Below the pieces are notes generated by a model. The model saw only the letters and a list, made by a program, of their open reading frames with translations. It had not been told where the DNA came from and did not search any database. A program made the translations under genes and the position numbers. From Hyphomonas sp. CY54-11-8 (GTDB taxonomy: Bacteria > Pseudomonadota > Alphaproteobacteria > Caulobacterales > Hyphomonadaceae), in contig NZ_AWFD01000038.1 in assembly GCF_000682735.1 (NCBI RefSeq), positions 62,001 to 126,000 of the forward strand: a stretch of 64,000 nt of DNA, in the 5' to 3' direction. Each line of letters opens with the position of its first letter. Position 1 is the stretch's first letter. Positions 23,649-34,228 of the stretch are shown piece by piece.

Positions 23649-24526
23649 TCACCCGCCTTTTCCGCTTCCAGCTTGTCCTGCGTCTTCGTGTCGAAATCGC
23701 TGGCATCGTGACGTTCGCGCAGCTGGCTTTCCGGCTTGCCGAATGTCCGGTTCACCATCTGGCCGCGGCGCACGGCGGGTCTTGCCCCAACCTGCTTCAT
23801 CCAGCGGATGACATTGGTGTATTCGTGCACCTGCAGGAACTCGCCCGCATCATAGACAGCGCCGGTCACCAGCGCGCCATACCAGGGCCAGATCGCCATG
23901 TCGGCGATCGTGTATTCGTCACCGGCCATGTACTCACGGTCCTTGAGGTTCCGGTCCAGCACGTCCAGCTGGCGCTTCACTTCCATGGCGTAGCGGTTGA
24001 TCGGGTATTCGTATTTCTCCGGCGCATAGGCATAGAAATGGCCGAAGCCACCGCCCAGGAACGGGGCAGATCCCATCTGCCACATCAGCCAGTTGATCGT
24101 CTCAGCGCGCTTGTTGTGATCCTTTGGCAGGAAAGCGCCGAACTTCTCGGCAAGGTAAATCAGCATGGAGCCGGATTCGAACAGCCGCGTCGGCGGGTTG
24201 GTGGAATGATCCATCAGCGCCGGGATCTTCGAGTTCGGGTTGATGTCGACAAAGCCGGAACCGAACTGGTCCCCTTCCCCGATATTGATCAGCCACGCAT
24301 CATACTCGGCGTCCTTGTGACCAGCCTCGAGCAGCTCCTCGAACATGATCGTGACTTTCACGCCATTCGGCGTACCGAGCGAGTAGAGCTGGAAAGGATG
24401 CTTGCCCACCGGCAGCTCCTTGTCATGCGTCGGTCCGGCGATGGGGCGGTTGATATTCGCGAAGCGGCCGCCGCTGGCCTTGTCCCAGGTCCAGACTTTC
24501 GGCGGCGTGTAAGTGGGATCGGTCAT
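23645..24526 (-). CDS. yghU: YghU-type glutathione S-transferase (disulfide reductase)
   Basis: A 293-residue nu-class GST. The long N-terminal arm ending in FANINRPIAGPTHDKELPVGKHPFQLYSLGTPNG, the substrate segment INIGEGDQFGSGFVDINPNSKIPALMD and FESGSMLIYLAEKFG match E. coli YghU, which binds two glutathiones and reduces disulfides or organic hydroperoxides. ATG 24526 is preferred; an AAGGAACGCC site precedes it. It leads a two-gene operon with the following unknown gene. Confidence 0.88.
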   Translation of the reverse strand: MTDPTYTPPKVWTWDKASGGRFANINRPIAGPTHDKELPVGKHPFQLYSLGTPNGVKVTIMFEELLEAGHKDAEYDAWLINIGEGDQFGSGFVDINPNSKIPALMDHSTNPPTRLFESGSMLIYLAEKFGAFLPKDHNKRAETINWLMWQMGSAPFLGGGFGHFYAYAPEKYEYPINRYAMEVKRQLDVLDRNLKDREYMAGDEYTIADMAIWPWYGALVTGAVYDAGEFLQVHEYTNVIRWMKQVGARPAVRRGQMVNRTFGKPESQLRERHDASDFDTKTQDKLEAEKAGE

Positions 24527-24635
24527 GGCGTTCCTTCCTGCGTTTTGGTTCAGCTTAAGCTGTGGCGCGCGCCGCGCAATGCAAGGTCTCGCGCAATCAG
24601 ACCCGCTCAACCTATCGTGAAGACCCCCTGACAAT

Positions 24636-24669
24636 AAAAAAGCCCTCCCGGGGTGCAGGAGGGCTTTTT
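24636..24669 (-). terminator. bidirectional terminator after odhB
   Basis: An 8-bp GC-rich stem (24641-24648 with 24658-24665) flanked by A5 and T5 gives intrinsic terminators on both strands; it stands 23 bases beyond the odhB stop. Confidence 0.9.
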
Positions 24670-24692
24670 GAAATCAACTTGTGCCTGACGGA

Positions 24693-26201
24693 TCAGACTT
24701 CCAGCAGCATGCGCTCCGGATCTTCCAGCGCTTCCTTGACGCGGACGAGGAAGGTCACTGCTTCCTTGCCGTCGACGATACGGTGGTCGTAGGACAGCGC
24801 CAGATACATCATGGGGCGGATCTTGATCTCGCCGTTCACGACGACCGGGCGCTGTTCGATGCGGTGCATGCCCAGCACGCCGGACTGCGGCGGGTTCAGA
24901 ATCGGCGTCGACATCAGCGAGCCATAGATGCCGCCGTTCGAGATGGTGAACGTGCCGCCCTGCATGTCGCCAATGGTCAGCTCGCCATCGCGGGCCTTCT
25001 TGCCGAGATTGGCAATCGCCTTCTCGATACCGGCAAGGGACATGTCGTCGGAGTCGCGAACGACCGGCACCACGAGGCCTTTTTCCGTGCCGACCGCGAC
25101 GCCGATGTCATAGTAGTTCTTGTAGATGATGTCCTGACCATCGATCTCGGCATTGACCGCCGGAACCTCTTTCAGCGCGTTGACGCAGGCTTTAACGAAG
25201 AAGCTCATGAAGCCCAGCTTGATGCCATGCTTGGCAACGAAGCTTTCCTGATGCTTTTTCCGCAGGTCCATGATGGCACCCATGTCGACGTCGTTGAACG
25301 TCGTCAGCATGGCGGCGGTGTCCTGAGCCTCTTTGAGGCGGCGCGCGATGGTCTGGCGCAGGCGGGTCATCCGCACACGCTCTTCCCGCGGACCGGTCTC
25401 GCGCGGAGCGCTCTGGGCCGGCGCTGCCGCCGGGGCTTTCGGTGCATTCACATATGCCATAGCATCAGCCTTTGTGGCACGGCCATCGCGGCCCGAGCCT
25501 GGAATTTTCTGAGGATCGACCCCGGCCTCAGCCGAGATGCGGCGGACCGACGGAGCCACCGGACGGTCACCCGGGGCAGCTGACGGCGCAGACGCTTTCG
25601 GGGCCGGCGCAGCTGCAGCCGGTGCAGCCGAAGCCCCTGCAGACGCGCTGACCCGTCCGATCACGGAACCCGGCGTCACGGACGTGCCTTCAGCCACCGT
25701 CCATTCGGCAATCACGCCATCGGCCGGGGCCGGCACTTCGAGGGCCACCTTGTCAGTTTCGATTTCTGCGATGGTTTCGTCTTTCTTCACCGCATCGCCC
25801 GGCTGCTTGAGGAAGGTGGACAGTGTGCCTTCGGCGACGCTCTCGCCCATCACAGGCACAACGATATCGGTTGAGCCGCCGCCGGAAGCAGCCGGCGCGG
25901 CAGCGGGCTTTGCCTCTTCCTTGGCAGGCGCAGCAGCAGCCGCAGGCGCGGGTTTCGCCCCGCCTGCCCCGCCTTCGAGACGGCCCAGCAGGGCACCGAT
26001 TTCAACCGTGTCGCCCGGCTGCGCGAGGATTTCACCCAGCACGCCGTCTTCGGTGGCGGACACTTCGACGGAAACCTTGTCGGTCTCGAGCTCCACGAGC
26101 ACGTCGTCTTTCTTCACAGCATCGCCCTTGGCTTTCAGCCACTGGCCAACCGTGGCCTCGGTGATGCTTTCGCCAAGCGTGGGGACTGTAATGTCGGTCA
26201 T
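24693..26201 (-). CDS. sucB: 2-oxoglutarate dehydrogenase E2 (dihydrolipoyl succinyltransferase), two lipoyl domains
   Basis: A 502-residue E2 enzyme passing succinyl groups to CoA in the TCA cycle. It has two lipoyl domains (~1-77, lipoyl Lys42 in ETDKVS; ~111-185, Lys151 in ETDKVA) separated by Ala/Pro-rich linkers, an E3-binding domain (~215-255, [19 protein letters not shown]) and the acyltransferase core with catalytic His473 and Asp477 in [10 protein letters not shown]2o proteins such as that of E. coli usually carry one lipoyl domain, so this is longer than normal. It follows odhA by 35 bases. Confidence 0.95.
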   Translation of the reverse strand: MTDITVPTLGESITEATVGQWLKAKGDAVKKDDVLVELETDKVSVEVSATEDGVLGEILAQPGDTVEIGALLGRLEGGAGGAKPAPAAAAAPAKEEAKPAAAPAASGGGSTDIVVPVMGESVAEGTLSTFLKQPGDAVKKDETIAEIETDKVALEVPAPADGVIAEWTVAEGTSVTPGSVIGRVSASAGASAAPAAAAPAPKASAPSAAPGDRPVAPSVRRISAEAGVDPQKIPGSGRDGRATKADAMAYVNAPKAPAAAPAQSAPRETGPREERVRMTRLRQTIARRLKEAQDTAAMLTTFNDVDMGAIMDLRKKHQESFVAKHGIKLGFMSFFVKACVNALKEVPAVNAEIDGQDIIYKNYYDIGVAVGTEKGLVVPVVRDSDDMSLAGIEKAIANLGKKARDGELTIGDMQGGTFTISNGGIYGSLMSTPILNPPQSGVLGMHRIEQRPVVVNGEIKIRPMMYLALSYDHRIVDGKEAVTFLVRVKEALEDPERMLLEV

Positions 26202-26236
26202 GAGATGATCCGTGTGCGTTATTATGTTTTTGAAAG

Positions 26237-29200
26237 TCAGGGCGAAACGATGCGGTCATCGACCGGATCGGGTGACAGGGCTGTCGTGACGAGGGCGTTC
26301 TGCTCTGCATTGTGCTTCGACAGGAGGCCGGTGGCCGTGGCCGCCGAAGGCGCGCGGCCCGCATAACGCGGACGCGGGATCTTGGCACCGATCTGCGTGG
26401 CACACCATTCGATCTCGTCGCGGATGAAGGTCCAGCCGCCCATATTGCGGGGCTCTTCCTGGCACCAGACGAACTCGGCCTGCTTGAAGCGGGACATTTC
26501 CTGCATCATGGATTTGCGCGGCACCGGATAGAATTGTTCGATCCGCATCAGGTAGACATCGTCGACGCCCAGTTCCTCGCGCTTCTCGAACAGGTCGTAA
26601 TAGACCTTGCCCGAGCAGAGTACGACGCGGCGGATCTTGTTGTCCTTGACCAGCTTGACCTTGCCTTCGCGGCCTTCGGTCTCTGCATCGTCCCAGAGGA
26701 CGCGGTGGAAGCTCGTTTTCGAGCTCATATCGTCCAGCGAGGAGGTGGCCAGCTTGTGACGCAGAAGCGACTTCGGCGTCATGATGATCAGCGGCTTGCG
26801 GAAGTCACGGTGGATCTGGCGGCGCAGGGCATGGAAATAGTTCGCCGGCGTCGTCAGGTTGCAGACTTGCCAATTGTCTTCGGCACACATCTGCAGGAAG
26901 CGCTCAAGGCGGGCGGACGAGTGTTCCGGCCCCTGCCCTTCATAGCCGTGCGGCAGAAGGATGGTCAGGCCGCTCATCCGCAGCCATTTGCGCTCAGCCG
27001 AGGAGATGAACTGGTCAAAGAAGACCTGCGCGCCATTCGAGAAGTCGCCGAACTGGGCTTCCCACATGGTCAGCGTGTTCGGGTCAGCCAGCGAGTAGCC
27101 GTATTCATAACCGAGTACCGCCTCTTCCGAGAGCAGAGAGTCGATCACTTCATACTGGGCCTGGCCTTCGCGGATATTGTTCAGCGGCGTGTATTTCTCG
27201 CCGGTCGTCTGATCGACAATGTGGCTGTGGCGCTGCGAGAACGTCCCGCGGCCGCAATCCTGGCCGGAGAGCCGCACCGGGAAGCCCTCGTCCACCAGCG
27301 TCGCAAAGGCGAGATGTTCGGCCGTGGCCCAGTCGAGCCCCTGCCCCTTCGAAATCGTCTGAGCACGGTTGTCGATGACACGGGCGAGCGTGCGGTGGAT
27401 GTCGACACCTTCCGGCACGGTCGTGATGGTCTGGCCAAGCGCCTGCAGGCGTTTCTTGGCGACGCCCGTCTTGCCGCGGCGCTCGTCGTCGTGCGGCAGG
27501 CCGAGGCCTTTCCATTCGCCGTCCAGCCAATCGGCCTTCTTCGCCTTGAAATTCTTGCCGGCGTCAAATTCGCGGTCGAGATAGGTTTCGAAGTCAGCGA
27601 CCTGCTGCTCCACCTGCTCCGCCGTCAAAAGACCTTCATCGACCAGGCGCTGCGCATAGATCTCACGCGTCGAGACGTGGTCCTTGATCTTCTTGTACAT
27701 CACCGGCTGGGTGAACATGGGCTCGTCGCCCTCATTGTGCCCGAAGCGCCGGTAGCAGAACATGTCGATGACGACGTCCTTGTGGAATTTCTGCCGATAT
27801 TCGGTCGCCACCTTGGCGGCATAGGTCACCGCTTCCGGGTCGTCGCCATTGACGTGGAAGATCGGAGCCTGGACCATCAGCGCCACATCCGACGGGTACG
27901 GAGAGGAGCGCGAATACATCGGGCTGGTCGTGAAGCCGATCTGGTTGTTCACGATGAAGTGGATCGTGCCGCCCGTGCGGTAGCCCTGAAGGCCCGAAAG
28001 CGCGAAACATTCGGAGACAACGCCCTGCCCTGCAAAGGCGGCATCGCCGTGCAGCAGCAGCGGCAGGACAATCGAGCGGTCCAGCTTGCCGGTCTCGCGG
28101 TGCGCCATTTCCTGCTTGGAGCGGGACTTGCCGAGCACGACCGGATCCACTGCCTCGAGGTGAGACGGGTTGGCGTTCATCGACAGGTGCACCTTGTTGC
28201 CGTCGAACTCACGGTCGGACGAGGCACCGAGGTGGTATTTCACGTCGCCGGAACCGAACGCATCGGCACCTTGCGTGTTACCGCCCTGGAATTCGTGGAA
28301 GATCTGCTCGTAGGGCTTGCCCATCACGGCCGCCAGCATGTTCAGGCGTCCGCGGTGGGGCATGCCAACCACGATTTCCTTCACGCCGAGCGCGCCGCCA
28401 CGCTTGATGATCTGTTCCAGCGCCGGCACAGCCGCTTCGCCGCCATCAAGGCCGAAACGCTTCGTGCCCGGATAACGCTTGTGCAGGAAGCGTTCGAACG
28501 TCTCCGCTTCAATCAGCTTGGCGAGGATCGCTTTCTTGCCTTCATTGGTGAAGGCGACGCCCTTGTCCGGGCCTTCGATGCGTTCCTGCAGCCAGGATTT
28601 CTCTTCCGGATCGGAGATGTGCATGAACTCGATGCCGATCGTCGAACAGTAGGTCCGCTGCAGGATCTCCAGCATTTCCGGAATGGTCGCCGTCTCGAGG
28701 CCGAGATAGCCGTCGATGAAGATCTTGCGATCCATGTCGTCCGGTCCGAAACCATAGGTCGCCGGATCGAGTTCAGGCTGGGCGCCGGGCGAATCGAGGC
28801 GCAGCGGGTCGAGCTGGGCCGCGAGGTGACCGCGCATACGGTATGCGCGGATCATCATGATCGCGTGGATCGAATCCTTCACCGCACGGTGCACATCCGC
28901 TTCGGAAGCGGCCGGTTTGGCGCCCTTGATCTTCTTTTCGAGTTTCGGCTCCAGCAGCGCCCAGTTGCCGTCAAAGGCGGCAACCTGTTCGTCCAGCGCC
29001 GGGCGTGGCCAGTCGCTGCGTTTCCAGGTCGCGCCTTCGGCATTGCGTTCCGCGCTGGATGTGTCGTCGCCCAGGTCTGCAAAGAAGGCCCGCCAGCTCT
29101 CAGGGACAGAGCTGGGGTTCTTCGCATAGGCCGCCTGCATCTGCTCGATCCATTGGGCCGAGCCGCCATACAGGAAGGCTGTGTCCAGCAAGGCCGAATT

Positions 29201-29251
29201 GCCTTTGCTGCGCGAACCATTCATCGGGCTGCCGTCGTCTGCCATGTCCAT
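26237..29251 (-). CDS. sucA: 2-oxoglutarate dehydrogenase E1
   Basis: About 1004 residues: the thiamine-diphosphate dehydrogenase that decarboxylates 2-oxoglutarate. Features include the N-terminal E2-binding segment ([15 protein letters not shown]), the thiamine-binding region [11 protein letters not shown], the catalytic pocket [11 protein letters not shown] and [14 protein letters not shown], and [21 protein letters not shown] 29251 with GAGGACGGA upstream is preferred; an in-frame GTG at 29281 would add ten residues. It lies downstream of sucCD and upstream of the E2 gene. Confidence 0.95.
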   Translation of the reverse strand: MDMADDGSPMNGSRSKGNSALLDTAFLYGGSAQWIEQMQAAYAKNPSSVPESWRAFFADLGDDTSSAERNAEGATWKRSDWPRPALDEQVAAFDGNWALLEPKLEKKIKGAKPAASEADVHRAVKDSIHAIMMIRAYRMRGHLAAQLDPLRLDSPGAQPELDPATYGFGPDDMDRKIFIDGYLGLETATIPEMLEILQRTYCSTIGIEFMHISDPEEKSWLQERIEGPDKGVAFTNEGKKAILAKLIEAETFERFLHKRYPGTKRFGLDGGEAAVPALEQIIKRGGALGVKEIVVGMPHRGRLNMLAAVMGKPYEQIFHEFQGGNTQGADAFGSGDVKYHLGASSDREFDGNKVHLSMNANPSHLEAVDPVVLGKSRSKQEMAHRETGKLDRSIVLPLLLHGDAAFAGQGVVSECFALSGLQGYRTGGTIHFIVNNQIGFTTSPMYSRSSPYPSDVALMVQAPIFHVNGDDPEAVTYAAKVATEYRQKFHKDVVIDMFCYRRFGHNEGDEPMFTQPVMYKKIKDHVSTREIYAQRLVDEGLLTAEQVEQQVADFETYLDREFDAGKNFKAKKADWLDGEWKGLGLPHDDERRGKTGVAKKRLQALGQTITTVPEGVDIHRTLARVIDNRAQTISKGQGLDWATAEHLAFATLVDEGFPVRLSGQDCGRGTFSQRHSHIVDQTTGEKYTPLNNIREGQAQYEVIDSLLSEEAVLGYEYGYSLADPNTLTMWEAQFGDFSNGAQVFFDQFISSAERKWLRMSGLTILLPHGYEGQGPEHSSARLERFLQMCAEDNWQVCNLTTPANYFHALRRQIHRDFRKPLIIMTPKSLLRHKLATSSLDDMSSKTSFHRVLWDDAETEGREGKVKLVKDNKIRRVVLCSGKVYYDLFEKREELGVDDVYLMRIEQFYPVPRKSMMQEMSRFKQAEFVWCQEEPRNMGGWTFIRDEIEWCATQIGAKIPRPRYAGRAPSAATATGLLSKHNAEQNALVTTALSPDPVDDRIVSP

Positions 29252-29302
29252 TCCGTCCTCTGGGACATTTCCGTTCCCCACTATTTAGGAACGTAATGGT
29301 TT

Positions 29303-29318
29303 CCCGGTACCTACCGGG
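29303..29318. promoter_or_regulatory. palindrome upstream of the E1 gene
   Basis: CCCGGTA and TACCGGG face each other with a 2-base spacer, about 52-67 bases upstream of the E1 start, in the gap after sucD. A second perfect repeat, GGCCCG-CCG-CGGGCC, lies at 29372-29386. Neither has a T-run, so operators or processing hairpins are more likely than terminators. Confidence 0.35.
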
Positions 29319-29411
29319 TGCATAAGTGAGGACGGCCTGGGCGGGGTCAGATCCTGGCCACGCCAAGAGCTGGCCCGCCGCGGGCCGTCCTGGCTAATTT
29401 ATCCGGGCTTT

Positions 29412-30314
29412 CTAGCCCTTCAGTACCTCGACCATGGTCGTACCGAGGCGTGCCGGCGACGGCGAGACGCGGATTCCTGCTGCTTCCATTGCAGCAATCT
29501 TGCTCTCCGCATCGCCTTTGCCGCCCGACACGATGGCACCGGCATGGCCCATCGTCCGGCCCGGAGGCGCGGTACGGCCTGCAATAAAGCCGACCATCGG
29601 CTTCTTGCGGCCTTTCTTGGCTTCGTCGATCAGGAACTGCGCGGCTTCTTCTTCCGCGCTGCCGCCGATCTCACCAATCATGATGATGGACTCGGTTTCA
29701 TCGTCAGCAAGGAACATTTCGAGGATATCGATAAATTCCGTACCTTTGACCGGGTCGCCGCCGATTCCGACAGCGGATGTCTGTCCGAGGCCCACCTGGG
29801 TGGTCTGGAACACGGCTTCATAGGTCAGCGTGCCCGAACGCGAGACGACGCCGACAGAGCCTTTCTTGAAGATGGAGCCCGGCATGATGCCGATCTTGCA
29901 CTCGTTGGCGGTGATGAGGCCCGGGCAGTTCGGACCGATCAGGCGCGACTTGGATTTCTCCAGTTTGGCCTTCACGCGAACCATGTCGAGCACCGGAACG
30001 CCTTCCGTGATGCAGACGATCAGCGGGATTTCGGCGTCGATGGCTTCTTCGATGGCAGCCGCTGCGCCGGCTGGCGGCACGTAGACCACGGAGGCGTCAG
30101 CGCCGGTCTTTTCCTTGCCTTCGGCAACGGACGAGAAGATCGGCAGTTCCTGGCCATTGTCGGCCTTCCACATTTCGCCGCCCTTCTTCGGGTGGATACC
30201 ACCCACCATCTGGGTGCCGAAATAGGCCAGCGCCTGGTTGGTGTGGAACGAACCGGTGTTGCCGGTCATGCCCTGAGTGAGGATCTTGGTATTCTTGTCG
30301 ATGAGAATGGACAT
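29412..30314 (-). CDS. sucD: succinyl-CoA synthetase alpha subunit
   Basis: A 300-residue ADP/GDP-forming succinate-CoA ligase alpha subunit. The CoA-binding Rossmann region begins [17 protein letters not shown]; the phosphorylated active-site His lies in [14 protein letters not shown]. Length is close to E. coli SucD. It makes ATP or GTP from succinyl-CoA with SucC and sits 8 bases after sucC, with the E1 and E2 genes downstream in the same direction, so the four genes probably form one TCA-cycle transcription unit, possibly with an extra promoter before the E1 gene. Confidence 0.96.
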   Translation of the reverse strand: MSILIDKNTKILTQGMTGNTGSFHTNQALAYFGTQMVGGIHPKKGGEMWKADNGQELPIFSSVAEGKEKTGADASVVYVPPAGAAAAIEEAIDAEIPLIVCITEGVPVLDMVRVKAKLEKSKSRLIGPNCPGLITANECKIGIMPGSIFKKGSVGVVSRSGTLTYEAVFQTTQVGLGQTSAVGIGGDPVKGTEFIDILEMFLADDETESIIMIGEIGGSAEEEAAQFLIDEAKKGRKKPMVGFIAGRTAPPGRTMGHAGAIVSGGKGDAESKIAAMEAAGIRVSPSPARLGTTMVEVLKG

Positions 30315-30322
30315 ATCTGGTC

Positions 30323-31519
30323 TCAGGCGCCTTTAACTGCGTTCACGATTTTCTGGGCGGCATCGTCGAGGTCGTCGGCCGAAATGACGTTCAGGCCGGA
30401 CTCCGCGATGATCTTCTTGCCAAGGTCGACATTCGTGCCTTCGAGGCGAACGACCAGCGGAACCGCCAGATTGGTTTCTTTCACGGCTGCGATCACGCCT
30501 TCGGCGATCACGTCGCACTTCATGATGCCGCCGAAGATGTTCACGAGGATGCCCTTCACGTTCGGGTCCTTCATGATAATCTTGAAGGCAGCAGCCACTT
30601 TCTCCTTGCCGGCGCCGCCGCCGACGTCACAGAAATTGGCCGGCTCTTCGCCGTACAGCTTGATGATGTCCATCGTCGCCATGGCGAGGCCTGCGCCGTT
30701 GACCATGCAGCCGATGGTGCCGTCGAGGGCGATGTAGGCGAGGTCCCACTCGGAGGCTTCGATTTCCTTCTCGTCTTCCTCGGTCTTGTCGCGGAGGTCG
30801 ACGATGTCCGGGTGGCGGAACAGGGCGTTGCCGTCGAAGGAGACCTTGGCGTCCAGGACGCGCAGGTGGCCGTCTTCCATGACGATCAGCGGGTTGACTT
30901 CGAGCAGGCTCATGTCCTTCTCGGTGAACGCCTTGTAGAGGATCGGGAACAGTTTCTTGCCGTCTTCAGCGGCCGCGCCGTCCAGCTTCAGCGCTTCGTT
31001 GAGCTTGGTAATGTCTGCATCTGTCACGCCGGTTTCCGGATCGATGCTGAGCGTCAGGATCTTCTCCGGCGTGTCGTGGGCCACCTGTTCGATGTCCATG
31101 CCGCCTTCGGTGGAGACCATGAAGGCGACGCGCGAGGTGCTGCGGTCAACCAGCATGGAGAGATAGAGTTCGCGATCGATGTCGGCGCCATCTTCGATGT
31201 AGAGACGGTTCACCTGCTTGCCGTCCGGCCCGGTCTGCGCGGTGACGAGATGCTTGCCGAGCATCTGCTCGGCGAATTTCTTCACGTCTTCCTTGCTGAA
31301 TGCGAGGCGGACGCCGCCTTTTTCGCCGGCTTCCGGCTCCACGAACTTGCCTTTGCCGCGGCCGCCGGCGTGGATCTGCGATTTAACGACCCAGAGCGGT
31401 CCGGGAAGTGAGTCGACAGCTTTCTGGACATCGTCCAGAGACAGGACGGGCACGCCGTCCGCGACCGGCGCGCCGAAAGATTTCAGCACGGCTTTGGCCT
31501 GGTATTCGTGGATGTTCAT
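30323..31519 (-). CDS. sucC: succinyl-CoA synthetase beta subunit
   Basis: A 398-residue beta subunit with an ATP-grasp domain, starting [19 protein letters not shown], containing [16 protein letters not shown] (nucleotide binding) and the [13 protein letters not shown] and [10 protein letters not shown] motifs of the power helix and CoA-ligase part. It binds nucleotide and succinate in the alpha2-beta2 or alpha-beta enzyme. It is the first gene of the sucCD-E1-E2 run, preceded by a plausible sigma-70 promoter at 31584-31611. The usual alphaproteobacterial upstream neighbour mdh is not here; an MFS gene is. Confidence 0.96.
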   Translation of the reverse strand: MNIHEYQAKAVLKSFGAPVADGVPVLSLDDVQKAVDSLPGPLWVVKSQIHAGGRGKGKFVEPEAGEKGGVRLAFSKEDVKKFAEQMLGKHLVTAQTGPDGKQVNRLYIEDGADIDRELYLSMLVDRSTSRVAFMVSTEGGMDIEQVAHDTPEKILTLSIDPETGVTDADITKLNEALKLDGAAAEDGKKLFPILYKAFTEKDMSLLEVNPLIVMEDGHLRVLDAKVSFDGNALFRHPDIVDLRDKTEEDEKEIEASEWDLAYIALDGTIGCMVNGAGLAMATMDIIKLYGEEPANFCDVGGGAGKEKVAAAFKIIMKDPNVKGILVNIFGGIMKCDVIAEGVIAAVKETNLAVPLVVRLEGTNVDLGKKIIAESGLNVISADDLDDAAQKIVNAVKGA

Positions 31520-31583
31520 TCTGCTCTTGCCTTGTTTGCCTGGTCCGCCCCGGCAGGGTCACTGCCCCAGCGTGGTGGGCCGC

Positions 31584-31611
31584 TATATAACAGGCCTGAG
31601 TGTCGCCGCAA
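31584..31611 (-). promoter_or_regulatory. candidate sigma-70 promoter of sucC
   Basis: On the minus strand TTGCGG (31611-31606), a 16-base spacer and TATATA (31589-31584) stand about 65 bases before the sucC ATG, inside the 103-base gap after the MFS gene. Confidence 0.5.
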
Positions 31612-31622
31612 CCAGCTGGGTA

Positions 31623-32987
31623 CTAAACTTTGGACTCAGTGTCCGCCTCAATGACCGCCGGGGAATCCGGGTCATCTTCCGGGGCTTCTTCCGAGCTGTC
31701 TTCCTCTGCGCTCTCCCCGGCCGGTTCCTGAGTGCGTTCAGACATGCGCGGATCGAGTTTGACGCTGGCCAGAGGCGTCGGCAGCACGGGGCTCCACTCC
31801 GCCAGCTTGTCCTCGATTGCGACCGGTTTGGAGCGCACGCGCATCACCATCACGACCGTCAGCACGATCAGCAGCAGGCCCGCCAGGCCGAACAGGCCGA
31901 ACTCGCCATCCGCCCGCATGGCAAAGCCTGACAGGAGCGGCCCGATGATCGATCCTCCGGCCCAGACGAACAGCAGGCCGGACATGACCTGCGGAATCAG
32001 GACCTTGGGCGTCCGGTCGATCGCGTGCGCCACGCACAGGCTGTAGAAGGACAGCGCCCCGGCGCCCCAGAAGCCGAGGGCAATAATGACGGACATTTCG
32101 CTGAGGCGAGTGCCGAAAAATGCAATGAACAGGGCGGCCATTGCCGACATGGCGCCAAGGCCCGCGATCACGAGGCGGCGTTCGATTCGGTCAGACAGGC
32201 GCCCGGCGGGCCATTGCAGCAGCAGGCCGCCGGCCCACGCCGAGGCGCTGGCGATGGCGGCCGCGGCTGTGCCCCCTCCCCCGATCTCGAAGCCTTCGAA
32301 ATAGATCGGCAGAAGCGACTGGGTACCTGTGTTCACCGTCCCAGCGATCAGCGCGCCCAGAACAGCGGCAGGTGCCAGCTGGTAGAGCGCCTTCAGCGGC
32401 ATGGACCGGCGCTCTGGCACAGGCGGCTGTTCCTTGCGCGTCAGGCAGACCGGCACGAGGGCCAGCGACAGGAACAGCGCCGCCCAGGTGTAGGCCCGCG
32501 TGTCCAGCGGCGACAGGCCCGCCACAAAGAACGGACCGATCATCAGCGAGAGCTTTGCCCCGGTGTGGTAGATGCCCATCACATTTCCGCGAGACTTCTG
32601 CGGCACCGCGCTGCCGAGCCAGCTTTCGATGCTGGTGAAGCTGAAGGCGAGCGTCACGCCCATGATCACGCGGAGCGGCGCCCAGTAGACCGCATCATGC
32701 ACCAGCGACAGCGACAGCACGCTCACCGCATTCATGGCAGAGGCCGCAGCGAACAGGCGGATATGGCCGAACGTCGCCAGCGCGCGTGGGGCAAGCCAGG
32801 CGCCGAGCATGAAGCCAGCTGCATAGAGTGCCGCGATCAGGCCGATCGCCTGGGGCGGCGTGCCCATCGCTTCGAGGCCAAGAGGTGTCAGCACGCTGAT
32901 CAACCCGCCGGCGATCTGCAGGATCATCACGGCGATGATGAGGACAATCACGTTACGCGTGTCGGACATCGAGGGACTGAGAGGCAT
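31623..32987 (-). CDS. MFS transporter (YcaD-like)
   Basis: A 454-residue major facilitator protein with about twelve transmembrane helices and an acidic, likely cytoplasmic tail of ~55 residues (ESAEEDSSEEAPEDD). The N-terminal half includes GLIAALYAAGFMLGAWLAPRAL, and the next helices include VIMGVTLAFSFTSIESWLG, as in YcaD-like permeases. The substrate is unknown. It begins 5 bases after the PhoD-like gene stop, so the two are one operon, which may hint at uptake or export of a phosphorylated or hydrolysed compound. A second in-frame ATG six codons in (32969) is possible. Confidence 0.85.
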   Translation of the reverse strand: MPLSPSMSDTRNVIVLIIAVMILQIAGGLISVLTPLGLEAMGTPPQAIGLIAALYAAGFMLGAWLAPRALATFGHIRLFAAASAMNAVSVLSLSLVHDAVYWAPLRVIMGVTLAFSFTSIESWLGSAVPQKSRGNVMGIYHTGAKLSLMIGPFFVAGLSPLDTRAYTWAALFLSLALVPVCLTRKEQPPVPERRSMPLKALYQLAPAAVLGALIAGTVNTGTQSLLPIYFEGFEIGGGGTAAAAIASASAWAGGLLLQWPAGRLSDRIERRLVIAGLGAMSAMAALFIAFFGTRLSEMSVIIALGFWGAGALSFYSLCVAHAIDRTPKVLIPQVMSGLLFVWAGGSIIGPLLSGFAMRADGEFGLFGLAGLLLIVLTVVMVMRVRSKPVAIEDKLAEWSPVLPTPLASVKLDPRMSERTQEPAGESAEEDSSEEAPEDDPDSPAVIEADTESKV

Positions 32988-32992
32988 TCTGC

Positions 32993-34159
32993 CTACCTGA
33001 ATTTGTCGGTTGTTTCCTCGACAGTTGAGCCGTCACTGGCATGAATTGCGAGCGTCACCGTACCCTCGGTCCAGTTAATATCCAGTGATCCGAAATTCTC
33101 TTTCGGATATCCCGCACCGATTTGGTTGGCATCCATTTCGTCGGTCGTGTCCCGGTAGGATTTGTTGAACGAGGACGCCGTCAGCTCATAGGCCGGGTAA
33201 GGCAGCAGGCCATCCGCCTTGTAGAGGAAACCCGTATGCCGGTCGCCGGACACGAACACGACGCCGTTTGCACCGGTCTCGTTGATCAGGCTGTAAAGCC
33301 GCGCGCGCTCCGCCGGCAGGCGCGACCACGCCTCCCAGCCATGTGCATCCGAAATCACCTGGATCGACGACACGATCAGGCGCAGGTCCGCCGGCTTCTG
33401 CAGCTCGTTCTCCAGCCAGGTCCACTGGTCATTGCCCAGCATGTCCTGATTGGGATCGCTGGATGGCATGTAGCGTTCCTTGCCCTTCACGCTGGCATCG
33501 TCGGTGTCGGTCAGGTCAGACCGGAAGAAACGCGTGTCCAGCATGATGATCTGGGTGCGCTGCCCTTCCGGGCCGAAGCTGCGGGAATAGTATGTGCCGG
33601 GCCAGGCACCGACATCCTTGTCAGCGAGCCCCCAGAAGCGTTCGTGGATCCGCTCCGACAGGCGCCGGAATGCGAAATGCTTGCCGCCATCATTCAGGCC
33701 GTAATCATGATCGTCCCAGGCCACCATCATCGGGTGCGCCTTGCGCACGGCCTGGAAGTCTCCGCGGGCTGCAAGGTCTGAAAAGCTCTCGCGCAGCTCC
33801 GTCAGGTCAGCATCCCCGGTGCGATAGGCATCGCCGTCCGTATCGCCATAGACATTGTCGCCGATCATCAGGAACAGGTCGGCTGGCATGGCGGCGACGG
33901 ACCGAAGGGTCTGGTTGTCGCCCTTCTCTTCATTGAGACAGGAGCCGACCAGGATACGCGTCAGAGCCGTATCAGAAGGTGGCAGCGGCAGGCCTTCCGG
34001 CGCGACCGGGTAATAGTCATCCGGCAGTCCGCGATAGTACGCCTCCAGCGCATCTTCGGCACTCTGCGGTGCCCGCGTAATCCCCGGAATGGAAATCGGC
34101 CCCGGCGCCTGGCAGGCGGCGAGACCGATCAATGATGCCAATAGGGCTGCCCTCTTCAT
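32993..34159 (-). CDS. PhoD-like phosphatase lipoprotein
   Basis: A 388-residue alkaline phosphatase D-family enzyme. A lipoprotein signal peptide ends in the lipobox LAAC (Cys16), so the enzyme is exported and lipid-anchored. Metal-binding motifs are visible: VGSCLN, MIGDNVYGDTDGD and WDDHDYGLNDGG, and later SGDRHTG, supporting a calcineurin-like dinuclear site. PhoD enzymes hydrolyse phosphodiesters or phosphomonoesters; the exact substrate is not evident. It leads an operon with the MFS gene. Confidence 0.85.
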   Translation of the reverse strand: MKRAALLASLIGLAACQAPGPISIPGITRAPQSAEDALEAYYRGLPDDYYPVAPEGLPLPPSDTALTRILVGSCLNEEKGDNQTLRSVAAMPADLFLMIGDNVYGDTDGDAYRTGDADLTELRESFSDLAARGDFQAVRKAHPMMVAWDDHDYGLNDGGKHFAFRRLSERIHERFWGLADKDVGAWPGTYYSRSFGPEGQRTQIIMLDTRFFRSDLTDTDDASVKGKERYMPSSDPNQDMLGNDQWTWLENELQKPADLRLIVSSIQVISDAHGWEAWSRLPAERARLYSLINETGANGVVFVSGDRHTGFLYKADGLLPYPAYELTASSFNKSYRDTTDEMDANQIGAGYPKENFGSLDINWTEGTVTLAIHASDGSTVEETTDKFR

Positions 34160-34228
34160 CTCCCGCTCTCTTTTCTGGCTACACCTTCGTGTAGCGGCCT
34201 TTCGGCGAAGCGGTAAGGGCCAACACCG

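Noticed and set aside
26312-29296. 994-codon open frame antisense to the E1 gene
   Set aside because: Long antisense frames arise in GC-rich genes from codon bias. The translation has no domain, and the minus-strand E1 gene is fully supported.
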